Below, piece after piece: positions 18,118 through 26,692 of a stretch of DNA of 38,762 nucleotides. The notes beneath the pieces were generated by a model. The model saw only the letters and a list, made by a program, of their open reading frames with translations, did not search any database and was not told the origin of the DNA. The translations under genes were made by a program, and so were the position numbers. Source of the stretch: an uncultured Bacteroidota bacterium (GTDB lineage: Bacteria; Bacteroidota; Bacteroidia; Flavobacteriales; Flavobacteriaceae); NCBI GenBank assembly GCA_902602415.1, contig CACKQW010000012.1, positions 1-38,762 of the forward strand, in the 5' to 3' direction. Position 1 is the first letter of the stretch; each line of letters opens with the position of its first letter.

Positions 18118-21100
18118 ATGTTAAAAAAAGGGCTTTACAATCCAATATTTGAACACGAAAATTGTGGTGCTGGTTTCATTTGTAGTCTGAATGGAATCAA
18201 ATCAAATGACATAATAAATAAAGCTCTTAATATTTTGACAAGATTAGAGCACAGAGGTGCTGTTAGTTCTGATGGAAGAACCGGAGATGGTGCTGGAATC
18301 CTGATAGATATTCCTCATGATTTTTTCAAGAAAGTTTGTGAATTTAAAATTCCTAATGAAGGTGACTATGCTGTAGGAATGGTCTTTTTACCACAAAGAG
18401 CGCAACAAAATAAAATTTGCAGACAGACTTTTGAAAATGAAATTGAAAAACAAAACTTAGAAATTTTAGGCTGGAGAGATGTGCCAGTTGATAGTAGGGC
18501 TGTCGGAAGAGTTGCAAGTACTTGCCAACCAGTGATTAAGCAGGTATTTATCAAAAAAATTGATGATGCCAATTTATTTAGAGCCAAACTATATACTGCA
18601 AGAAAAATTGCAGAAAATAAAATTTATAAGTCTGAACTTTCTCAAAAACAATATTTTTATTTTTCAAGCTTAAGTACAAAGACTATCATATATAAAGGTC
18701 TATTAATTCCAGAGGATATTGATAGATTCTATTTAGATTTAAAAAACCCATTGTTCGTAACTAAATTAGCACTTGTTCATCAACGTTTCTCAACAAACAC
18801 ATTTCCAACATGGGATCTTGCCCAACCTTTTAGATACATGTGTCACAATGGTGAGATCAATACATTAAAAGGCAATATAAGCAGGATGAAAGCACGTGAG
18901 GAGCTGTTAAGTTCTCCTTTGATCAGCAAGGATGATCTAAATAAAGTCTTACCTATCATTTTACCAGGAAAATCTGATTCAGCATCCATGGATATGGTTG
19001 TTGAACTTTTATTGATTTCAGGTAGGTCTTTACCTGAAATTATGATGATGCTAGTTCCTGAAGCATGGGAAAAGCATAATTCCATGTCTAATGTGAAAAA
19101 GGCATTTTACAAATACAATAGTAATATTATGGAACCATGGGATGGCCCAGCATCAATACCTTTCACTGATGGTGATTATATTGGAGCTGTTTTAGACCGA
19201 AACGGCCTAAGACCGTCTAGATATACGGTAACCAATGATGGATATGTTATCATGTCCTCTGAAACTGGTGTTGTGGACATTGAACCTAAAAATATTAAGT
19301 ACCATGGTAGACTTGAACCAGGTAAAATGTTTCTTGTTGATATGGTTAACGGAGAAATCGTTAATGATACAGAAATAAAAAATAAAATTTGTTCAAAACT
19401 ACCTTACAAAAAGTGGAATAATGAAAATACTTTGAATCTTTCTGAAATTCCCTACAAAAAAAGCCTTCAAAATAATGAAGCAACGGATTTTGAAACAAGA
19501 TTAAAAGTATTTGGATACACGCAAGAAGACATAAAAAAAATCATTCTTCCCATGTGTATAAAAGGTAAAGAACCTATTGGATCTATGGGAACTGATACCC
19601 CCTTGGCAGTACTATCAAAAAAACCACAATTATTATATAATTATTTTAAGCAATTATTTGCACAAGTAACCAACCCCCCACTAGATGGAATTAGAGAAGA
19701 AATAGTCACTGATACTAGTATGTCCATAGGAAGTGACGAAAATATTTTTGAGTTAATTCCAAATCATGCAAAAAAATTAACTATTAAAAATCCTATAATT
19801 TCAAATCAGGATCTATACAAAATTAAATCTATTGAACATAAGGACTTTAAGTCAAGATCAATAAGCGCATTATATGAAATAAAGAAGGGGCACAACGGAT
19901 TAGAAGAAGCTCTTGAAAATATAGTAAACGAAGTAGAATATTCTGTTGACTCAGGTTGTAATATTATAATTATTAGCGATAGGAATATTAATGACCTAAA
20001 AGCACCAATTCCTGTTTTACTGGTTTGTTCGTATGTTCACCAGTCTATGATCAGAAGAAACAAAAGATCAAAATTTGGTATTATCATTGAATCAGCAGAA
20101 CCAAGAGAGCCACATCATTTTTCAATGCTATTCGGATATGGTGCCAGTGCAATTAATCCATATTTGGTTAACGAAGTTATCTCTTATCACCACAGTGAGG
20201 GAAAGTTTGGAAATAATACTATTGAAAAGTCAATCTTGAATTACAACAAGGCTATTGCAAATGGTGTGTTGAAAATCATGAATAAGATTGGTATTTCAAC
20301 GTTAAATTCTTACAGAGGATCACAAATTTTTGAAGCACTTGGACTTCGATCAAAGTTTGTGGATAAATACTTTAAAAACACTCCAACTAGAATAGAAGGA
20401 ATTGGACTTTACATAGTTGAAAAAGAAATATCAGATCGATTCAATTTTGCATTTTCTTCAAATAATTTATCATTAAATGTTGGTGGTGATTACAGATGGA
20501 GAAGAAATGGTGAGGCCCATCTGTTTAATCCTTCTACAATTTCTAATTTACAAAATGCAGTTCGACTAGAGAATTACGAAGCCTACAAGAAATATGCATC
20601 CTTAATTAATGATCAAAATGAGCAACTGATGACAATTAGAGGAATGTTGAAATTTGTGAATCATGACCCAATTTCAATTGATGAAGTAGAACCATGGACC
20701 GAAATTGTTAAAAGGTTTAAAACCGGTGCAATGTCTTATGGTTCGATAAGCAAGGAAGCACACGAAAACTTAGCTATCGCAATGAATACTATTGGCGGTA
20801 AAAGTAATTCAGGTGAAGGTGGTGAAGATAGTATCAGGTTTCAAAGCGAGAAAAATAGCTCAATAAAACAAGTCGCATCAGGAAGGTTTGGTGTTAGCTC
20901 TAATTACTTGACCAATTCTGATGAAATCCAAATTAAAATGGCACAAGGTGCAAAACCTGGAGAAGGAGGACACCTTCCCGGTCCTAAGGTAAACCCTTTG
21001 ATTGCAAAAGTCAGAAATTCTACTCCCTACGTTGGATTAATTTCTCCTCCCCCACATCACGATATTTATTCTATTGAAGATTTAGCTCAACTAATTTTTG

Positions 21101-22587
21101 ATCTCAAAAACGCCAATAGAAATGCAAAAATCAATGTAAAATTAGTTTCAAAAGCTGGAGTGGGAACAATTGCAGCAGGAGTTGCGAAAGCCAAAGCAGA
21201 TATCATATTGATCTCTGGATATGATGGAGGAACTGGTGCCTCTCCACTGACTTCTTTAAGACACGCAGGACTCCCATGGGAGTTGGGTATTGCTGAAGCA
21301 CAACAAACTTTAGTTTTGAATGATTTAAGATCTAGAGTCAAAATAGAATGTGATGGTCAATTAAAAACAGGTAGGGATGTTGCTGTTGCATGCTTATTGG
21401 GTGCTGAAGAATTTGGTTTTTCAACAGCTCCTCTGGTAGCTTCAGGTTGTATTATGATGAGAGCATGTCATCTAAACACCTGTCCAGTAGGAATAGCTAC
21501 GCAAGACCCTGAACTAAGAAAAAACTTCAAAGGTAAACCTGAACACGTGATAAATTTTATGTATTTCGTTGCTAGTGAACTAAGAGAAATAATGGCAAAA
21601 CTAGGTTTTAGAACAATTGACGAAATGATTGGTAAAAGTCAATTTCTTAAAATGAAAGAGGATATCCAGGAATATAAATTCAGAGGCATTAATCTTGATA
21701 AAATTTTATATAAACCAGATCTTAATGAAAAAATTGCCATCAGAAATACAGAAAAACAAAACCATAATTTAGAAAATGTACTTGATTTTAAAATTTTAAA
21801 AAAATCAAGACTATCAATTGAAAAGAAAATCAAATTACAACTAGATTACAAAATCAAAAATACGGATAGAGCTGTTGGGGCGATCATTAGTAACGAAATT
21901 TCAAAACTGTATGGTGAAAAAGGTCTCCCAAAAAATACACTTAATATTGATTTCTATGGATCAGCTGGACAGAGTTTTGGTGCATTTACAACTAAAGGAA
22001 TAAAATTCTCATTATACGGAAATACAAATGACTACCTTGGTAAAGGACTTTCTGGTGCAACTTTAGTTGTTAAAAAACCCAAAAATGCAACCTTCAAGTC
22101 TCATAAAAATATTATTACAGGAAATGTTGCTTTGTATGGTGCTATCAATGGTGAGGCTTACATTAATGGTATAGCTGGAGAAAGGTTTTGTGTTAGGAAT
22201 TCCGGAGCAACTGCAGTTGTTGAGGGGGTTGGGGACCATGGATGTGAATATATGACAGGTGGAAAGGTGGTTATTCTAGGGTCTATTGGAAGAAATTTTG
22301 GGGCTGGTATGAGCGGTGGTATCGCATACATTTATAAAAAATCTCTTTCGGAAAAAAATTTTAATATGAACATGATTGAAATTGAATCATTAGATGATCA
22401 CGATTACATTGAATTACTAAATATGATTAAAAATCATTATTCAAACACAAATAGTGAAATTGCAGAAAAAATATTATCTGATTGGGATGTAGCAAGAAAG
22501 TTATTTGTTAAAGTAATGCCTACTGAGTATAAGAATGCACTGAAAAAAATTGAGGAACTGAAAATTGCTGAATTGATGAATAAATAA
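18118..22587 (+). CDS. gltB: Glutamate synthase (NADPH) large subunit
   Basis: 1489 residues, the alpha subunit that converts glutamine and 2-oxoglutarate to two glutamates. The N-terminal amidotransferase domain shows ENCGAGF, where Cys16 should become the N-terminal nucleophile after removal of a 15-residue propeptide, then LEHRGAVSSDGRTGDGAG. The FMN-binding synthase domain includes GGEDSIRF, KPGEGGHLPG and SGYDGGTGASP. The [3Fe-4S] ligands are C1111, C1117 and C1122 (C-x5-C-x4-C). The C-terminal beta-helix has repeated G-x-x-G segments. It overlaps gltD by one base. Its transcription must either pass the terminator upstream or begin within the last 20 bases before the ATG. Confidence 0.98.
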   Translation: MLKKGLYNPIFEHENCGAGFICSLNGIKSNDIINKALNILTRLEHRGAVSSDGRTGDGAGILIDIPHDFFKKVCEFKIPNEGDYAVGMVFLPQRAQQNKICRQTFENEIEKQNLEILGWRDVPVDSRAVGRVASTCQPVIKQVFIKKIDDANLFRAKLYTARKIAENKIYKSELSQKQYFYFSSLSTKTIIYKGLLIPEDIDRFYLDLKNPLFVTKLALVHQRFSTNTFPTWDLAQPFRYMCHNGEINTLKGNISRMKAREELLSSPLISKDDLNKVLPIILPGKSDSASMDMVVELLLISGRSLPEIMMMLVPEAWEKHNSMSNVKKAFYKYNSNIMEPWDGPASIPFTDGDYIGAVLDRNGLRPSRYTVTNDGYVIMSSETGVVDIEPKNIKYHGRLEPGKMFLVDMVNGEIVNDTEIKNKICSKLPYKKWNNENTLNLSEIPYKKSLQNNEATDFETRLKVFGYTQEDIKKIILPMCIKGKEPIGSMGTDTPLAVLSKKPQLLYNYFKQLFAQVTNPPLDGIREEIVTDTSMSIGSDENIFELIPNHAKKLTIKNPIISNQDLYKIKSIEHKDFKSRSISALYEIKKGHNGLEEALENIVNEVEYSVDSGCNIIIISDRNINDLKAPIPVLLVCSYVHQSMIRRNKRSKFGIIIESAEPREPHHFSMLFGYGASAINPYLVNEVISYHHSEGKFGNNTIEKSILNYNKAIANGVLKIMNKIGISTLNSYRGSQIFEALGLRSKFVDKYFKNTPTRIEGIGLYIVEKEISDRFNFAFSSNNLSLNVGGDYRWRRNGEAHLFNPSTISNLQNAVRLENYEAYKKYASLINDQNEQLMTIRGMLKFVNHDPISIDEVEPWTEIVKRFKTGAMSYGSISKEAHENLAIAMNTIGGKSNSGEGGEDSIRFQSEKNSSIKQVASGRFGVSSNYLTNSDEIQIKMAQGAKPGEGGHLPGPKVNPLIAKVRNSTPYVGLISPPPHHDIYSIEDLAQLIFDLKNANRNAKINVKLVSKAGVGTIAAGVAKAKADIILISGYDGGTGASPLTSLRHAGLPWELGIAEAQQTLVLNDLRSRVKIECDGQLKTGRDVAVACLLGAEEFGFSTAPLVASGCIMMRACHLNTCPVGIATQDPELRKNFKGKPEHVINFMYFVASELREIMAKLGFRTIDEMIGKSQFLKMKEDIQEYKFRGINLDKILYKPDLNEKIAIRNTEKQNHNLENVLDFKILKKSRLSIEKKIKLQLDYKIKNTDRAVGAIISNEISKLYGEKGLPKNTLNIDFYGSAGQSFGAFTTKGIKFSLYGNTNDYLGKGLSGATLVVKKPKNATFKSHKNIITGNVALYGAINGEAYINGIAGERFCVRNSGATAVVEGVGDHGCEYMTGGKVVILGSIGRNFGAGMSGGIAYIYKKSLSEKNFNMNMIEIESLDDHDYIELLNMIKNHYSNTNSEIAEKILSDWDVARKLFVKVMPTEYKNALKKIEELKIAELMNK

Positions 22588-24044
22588 TGGGAAAACTGAA
22601 AGGATTTAGCGAATTTGACAGATTAGATGAAAAATATATTTCTGTCAAATCTAGAATTAAAAACTTTAGAGAGTTTACCGTAAAACCCTCTGATAAAAAA
22701 ATTCAAGAACAAGGAAGTAGGTGCATGGATTGCGGCGTTCCATTTTGTCATAGCGGGTGCCCCTTAGGAAACCTGATCCCGGACTTTAATGATGCAGTTC
22801 ACGAAGGGAAATGGGAAGAAGCGTTATCAATTTTACATACAACTAATAATTTCCCTGAATTTACTGGCAGGTTGTGCCCTGCCCCTTGTGAGGCTGCATG
22901 TGTTCTAGGTATTATCAATCCGCCCGTTTCCATTGAGTTAATTGAAAAAAATATTGTTGAAAAAGGATTTGAGAATGGCTGGATTCAGCCAAATCCACCT
23001 GAAAAACGCACAGGAAAAAAGATTGCTATAATAGGTTCTGGACCAGCAGGTCTTGCTGCTGCACAACAATTAAATTTTGCTGGTCATCTAGTTGAAGTTT
23101 ATGAGAGAGATTCAAAAATAGGAGGATTACTTAGGTATGGTATTCCTGATTTTAAACTTGAAAAAAATGTCATTGATAGAAGAATTGACATCATGCAAAA
23201 AGAAGGGGTAATTTTTAAAACAAATATTGAAATTGGCAAACAAATTACAATTGAGCAATTGAAAAAAGAATTTGATATTGTTTTGTTATGTACGGGAGCA
23301 ACAATTAAAAGAAATTTACCTATTAAAGGCCAAGAACTTTCTGGTGTTATTCAAGCTATGGATTTTTTAAAAAAACAAAACCTAGTTGTTGACTCACTTG
23401 GAACTAAAGAAGAGCATCTTAATGCAAAAAATAAAAATGTGATTGTTATAGGTGGTGGTGATACAGGATCTGATTGTATTGGCACAAGCGTAAGACAAGG
23501 AGCCAAATCCATAACAAATTTTGAAATTATGCCTAAGCCCTCTAAAACAAGGACAAAAGATAACCCATGGCCATACTGGCCATTTACCCTAAAATCAAGC
23601 TCATCTCATGATGAAGGAAGCAACAGGAAATGGTCCATAATGACTAAAGAGTTTATTGGCAATAAAGAAGGTAAGCTTACTGGATTAAAAACAGTAGAAG
23701 TTGAGTGGATTACCAATCCTGAAGGAGAAAAAGAGCTTGTTGAAAAACAAAATAGCGAGAAAATTTGGGACTGTGATCTCGTTTTGCTTGCTCTTGGCTT
23801 CACTGGTCCAGAAGACAAAGTACTTGCAGGATCTGATATTAAAATAGACTCTTTCAATAAGCCTATTACCTCTAAATATATGACTTCGGACAATCAAATT
23901 TTTGCAGCTGGTGATAACAGAAGGGGCCAATCTTTAATTGTATGGGCAATTTCTGAAGGAAGAGAAGCTGCCTATGAAATTGATAAATTATTAATGGGTG
24001 CTACCTCACTCAGAACTAAACTCAAAGGTGATCTTGTAAAATAA
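22587..24044 (+). CDS. gltD: Glutamate synthase (NADPH) small subunit
   Basis: 485 residues, the beta subunit that passes electrons from NADPH through FAD and two [4Fe-4S] clusters to GltB. Cluster cysteines are visible as C46, C49, C54, C58 and C97, C101, C105. The FAD-binding motif IIGSGPAGLAAAQQL lies near residues 148-162 and the NADPH-binding motif VIVIGGGDTGSDC near 284-296; the C-terminal FAD motif FAAGDNRRGQSLIVWAISEGR is also present. Start ATG overlaps the gltB stop (TAATG), so the two subunits are translationally coupled. Confidence 0.98.
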   Translation: MGKLKGFSEFDRLDEKYISVKSRIKNFREFTVKPSDKKIQEQGSRCMDCGVPFCHSGCPLGNLIPDFNDAVHEGKWEEALSILHTTNNFPEFTGRLCPAPCEAACVLGIINPPVSIELIEKNIVEKGFENGWIQPNPPEKRTGKKIAIIGSGPAGLAAAQQLNFAGHLVEVYERDSKIGGLLRYGIPDFKLEKNVIDRRIDIMQKEGVIFKTNIEIGKQITIEQLKKEFDIVLLCTGATIKRNLPIKGQELSGVIQAMDFLKKQNLVVDSLGTKEEHLNAKNKNVIVIGGGDTGSDCIGTSVRQGAKSITNFEIMPKPSKTRTKDNPWPYWPFTLKSSSSHDEGSNRKWSIMTKEFIGNKEGKLTGLKTVEVEWITNPEGEKELVEKQNSEKIWDCDLVLLALGFTGPEDKVLAGSDIKIDSFNKPITSKYMTSDNQIFAAGDNRRGQSLIVWAISEGREAAYEIDKLLMGATSLRTKLKGDLVK

Positions 24045-24076
24045 TCCGTTTTAAGACATAAATTTCAATTCACTTA

Positions 24077-24107
24077 TTGTATTTAGAGAAAAAAAAATTT
24101 ATTTTCG
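24077..24107 (+). promoter_or_regulatory. Putative promoter of the MerC-domain gene
   Basis: TTG (24077-24079), a 20-base spacer and TATTTTCG (24100-24107) match the Bacteroidota pattern with one deviation in the -7 element. The predicted transcript start is within about 5 bases of the ATG, so the mRNA would have almost no leader. Confidence 0.5.
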
Positions 24108-24116
24108 CACATCATT

Positions 24117-24524
24117 ATGAATTTATCCATTAAATATTCTGATAAAGTTGGAGTTGTATCAAATATACTTTGCATGCTGCACTGCTTTGCGACTCCATTT
24201 ATTTTCTTTTCCCAAACTCAAACTGTGCATGTTGGTCATGATGTGCCTTTTGCCTGGCAAATAATTAATTATTTTTTTATCACCGTTTCTGGAATTGCAG
24301 TGTATTATTCAGCAAAAAACTCAACAAATAACACTGTTAAGTTGTTAATAGTTATTTCTTGGTCAATACTTTCTTTTTTAATTATTAGTGAAGGATTACA
24401 TTTAATGCACTTACCAGAAATATTGACCTATTTATCAGCTTCTTTTTTATCTTTTTTACACATTTACAATTTAAAGTATTGCACGTGTAATGATGAAGAA
24501 TGCTGTATCCATGAAAAGAAGTAA
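24117..24524 (+). CDS. MerC-domain membrane protein
   Basis: 135 residues with about four transmembrane helices (near 10-30, 45-63, 72-92 and 97-115). The first helix contains the MerC metal-binding motif C19-M-L-H22-C23. The C-terminal tail adds YCTCNDEECC, a cysteine cluster that could bind a metal. MerC proteins were described as mercury transporters, but in Bacteroidota single MerC-domain genes occur without mer operons, so metal uptake or handling of unknown specificity is the safest call. It has its own putative promoter and converges on the T9SS gene with an 11-base gap. Confidence 0.8.
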   Translation: MNLSIKYSDKVGVVSNILCMLHCFATPFIFFSQTQTVHVGHDVPFAWQIINYFFITVSGIAVYYSAKNSTNNTVKLLIVISWSILSFLIISEGLHLMHLPEILTYLSASFLSFLHIYNLKYCTCNDEECCIHEKK

Positions 24525-24535
24525 GGTTCTCCCTA

Positions 24536-25816
24536 TTAGTCTTTTACTATTTTATGTATAGAATTATTTGCCCCATCAAAAAGGTGCAGAAAATAAATCC
24601 CTTTTTCCAGCTTACTAATGTCCATATCTTTCTTTACTTTCTTTTTAAATACTTGCTCACCAATTGAATTAAAAATAATAGCATCAAATTCAATATCACT
24701 ATTTAAAAAAATATTTCCAGATGAAGGAATGGGATATATCAAATTACTCAATAGTACATTTTCTTGAATACTTAAAGGAGATCCAAAAAAAACATTATCA
24801 AAATAAAATATAGTGTTTTGATTTCCTGGATTACCAAAATTGAAAAAAATTGATGCTTTATTAAAATAGAAATTTGTATTAAGCTCCTGTGTTCCATCCA
24901 CATGATTGGAAAAATCAAATTCCATTGTTTCCCACTCCCCACTTAAAGTAGTAAAACTATCTGTTTCTACAGATTGGGTTGGATCATTAGAATTTTCAAT
25001 TTTTAGTCTAATGGGAATCCCTATCTGATCAGTTCCAGAAACATAAATATCAGCGTAAATCTTGGTATCTGTATTGCTAACTGGAATTTGATTTAAAAAT
25101 CCAGCTCCAGACCCAATTGTTAATCCAGCCCAGCTTTCGGCACCTGGATTTTTCTCAACTCTAGCGTAATTACCATCAACTGTTTCTAGAATTGTAGACG
25201 GACCATTCCCTCCAAAATCTGTTAAAACATAATACACACTAGGATCATCAAATGTTACAGGTAAATCCATTTGAACAAGTCCTTCACTAGGATCGGACTG
25301 AAAAATATTATCAAAATAAAAAGTTGAATCTAAGGATCCGTCACCAATATTTCCAAAATCGAACATCAATACAAGTTTTCTATATGTGTTTGATGCTTCT
25401 CCAGAGAAATCCCATGATAATGTTTCCCATTGATTTGAAGAAGTAGTGTAAGCATCCCTTTCAGTGGCTGGTTCAGAGGGAAAATCTCCCTGATCACCTT
25501 CAATTTTAAATTTTACTAACAAACCAGGGTAAGGAGATAAAATTTGCATATTCAAGGTTGTATTTTCAGAAAAATCGAGGTAATCATCCAGTTCTAAATA
25601 ACTACCTGCCCAAATATCCCCTCCATCACGGATTATAACACCAACCTTTTCACTTGGGTTATTATCATCAACCTGAGGATTAAAGACAACATAACCTGAA
25701 CCACCATTAAAAAAAATAAAATCCTGATTAATTATTTGATTATTTTCAAAATCTATAGGTAAATTAATTTGAGAAAAAGAAAGTAAGGGTATAAGTAAAA
25801 TTAATATTTTTTTCAT
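24536..25816 (-). CDS. T9SS-secreted protein with two tandem beta-sandwich-like modules
   Basis: 426 residues. A signal peptide (about 1-16, ILLIPLLSFS) is followed by two similar modules of about 160 residues, roughly 17-178 and 186-345. Each begins LP-DF/TFD, contains a WAG-S/T-like strand, a QWETLSWDFSG / EWETMEFDFSN strand, and ends with FYFDNIF / FYFDNVF. The C-terminal 75 residues (LSNLIYPIPSSGNIFLN to KIVKD) are a type A sorting domain, so the protein is exported across the outer membrane by the type IX system and attached or released. The modules resemble carbohydrate-binding folds seen beside glycoside hydrolases, but no catalytic domain is present; glycan binding is inference. Confidence 0.8.
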   Translation of the reverse strand: MKKILILLIPLLSFSQINLPIDFENNQIINQDFIFFNGGSGYVVFNPQVDDNNPSEKVGVIIRDGGDIWAGSYLELDDYLDFSENTTLNMQILSPYPGLLVKFKIEGDQGDFPSEPATERDAYTTSSNQWETLSWDFSGEASNTYRKLVLMFDFGNIGDGSLDSTFYFDNIFQSDPSEGLVQMDLPVTFDDPSVYYVLTDFGGNGPSTILETVDGNYARVEKNPGAESWAGLTIGSGAGFLNQIPVSNTDTKIYADIYVSGTDQIGIPIRLKIENSNDPTQSVETDSFTTLSGEWETMEFDFSNHVDGTQELNTNFYFNKASIFFNFGNPGNQNTIFYFDNVFFGSPLSIQENVLLSNLIYPIPSSGNIFLNSDIEFDAIIFNSIGEQVFKKKVKKDMDISKLEKGIYFLHLFDGANNSIHKIVKD

Positions 25817-25978
25817 GAGATAAAATTAATATTTAGGTAAAAAAAATAAATCAGATTTATAAAAAAAAACTAATATTGATAATTTCTCAATTAAAATTAA
25901 ATCAAATAATAATATTTTTAAAAAATTTAGAAATTTCTTAAAGTTTTAACATCAATAAACTTTCAATAACGAAATCGA

Positions 25979-26011
25979 TTGAGAAAATATTATTTATTAG
26001 TTTTACATTTA
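25979..26011 (+). promoter_or_regulatory. Putative promoter of the lipoprotein gene
   Basis: TTG (25979-25981), a 22-base spacer and TACATTTA (26004-26011) resemble a Bacteroidota promoter, with one mismatch in the -7 element. It fits a start codon at 26035 rather than an in-frame ATG at 26011. Confidence 0.35.
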
Positions 26012-26034
26012 TGCAATATCAAAAATCTTATAAC

Positions 26035-26526
26035 ATGAACAAATTTTTTTACTTTATTTTAATTTTTGTGCTTTTAGCGTGTAATTCAGAAACTAATAAT
26101 GAAGTTTACACTGATTGTAACAACACATCTGAACCAATTATTGGATCTTGGCAATATTTTTATGATGAATATTATAATGAAGCTGATAATGAATGGACTG
26201 GAGAGAGTGATATACAATGTTGTATTATATTTAACTCAGACGGCACTTTTGAAGACTTAAATGGTGCTAGTGGTGATGATAGTACTATTGGTACTTGGGA
26301 AAATTTAGGAAATGGAACATATAGACTAAATGTTACTTCTGGTGTTCCTAATGTTCCTTTTGAGGTAGAATTTGGTATGGAATTCTTTTGCTGTGACAGT
26401 GTTATGAGATACTCTACAATAGCTGGTCAGAATTCTGACAATGCAGGATTAGCAGGATTTCAATATTTACACAGAGAGAATTATAACTGGCAATCTTGTG
26501 ATGATATACCCTTCAATTCTTTGTAA
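26035..26526 (+). CDS. Lipocalin-like lipoprotein
   Basis: 163 residues from ATG 26035. The N-terminus MNKFFYFILIFVLLAC is a lipoprotein signal with the modified cysteine at residue 16. The body has the pattern of small lipocalin-like proteins of Bacteroidota: IIGSWQY, then a IIFNSDGTFED strand and GTWENLGNGTYRLN. Two vicinal cysteine pairs (QCCIIF and FFCCDS) and two other cysteines (TDCNN and SCDD) could form disulfides in the periplasm or on the surface. A longer frame from 26011 would put eight residues before the signal peptide and is rejected. It is convergent with the next gene. Function unknown. Confidence 0.72.
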   Translation: MNKFFYFILIFVLLACNSETNNEVYTDCNNTSEPIIGSWQYFYDEYYNEADNEWTGESDIQCCIIFNSDGTFEDLNGASGDDSTIGTWENLGNGTYRLNVTSGVPNVPFEVEFGMEFFCCDSVMRYSTIAGQNSDNAGLAGFQYLHRENYNWQSCDDIPFNSL

Positions 26527-26556
26527 ATATTTGAGATAATTATATTGGATAGTATT

Positions 26557-26600
26557 TGAGCCAATGCCGAGAATTGAACTCGGGACCTCTTCCTTACCAA
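26557..26600 (-). repeat. Displaced tRNA-Thr 3' fragment (att-like repeat, distal copy)
   Basis: 44 bases identical to 27691-27734. It contains the anticodon loop, the 3' strand of the anticodon stem, the variable loop, the T arm and the 3' acceptor strand of tRNA-Thr(GGT), plus two bases beyond the tRNA end. After one mismatch four more bases match (GAAG), then similarity stops. The 5' half of a tRNA is absent, so this copy cannot make a functional tRNA. Confidence 0.92.
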
Positions 26601-26692
26601 AGAAGATATAAGGATATAAATCAAGATATTTTAAAGGAAAAGGTCAGCTGACACTCATTTGTTAATCTAAACTTTTTAATATGGTATGTTGA

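Noticed and set aside
14281-26556. The whole 12-kb stretch between tuf and the tRNA-Thr fragment as a genomic island
   Set aside because: Its genes (gltBD, torF, alkA and others) are ordinary housekeeping or envelope genes, there is no integrase or transposase, and no second tRNA fragment was seen near tuf. A rearrangement explains it better than one mobile insertion.
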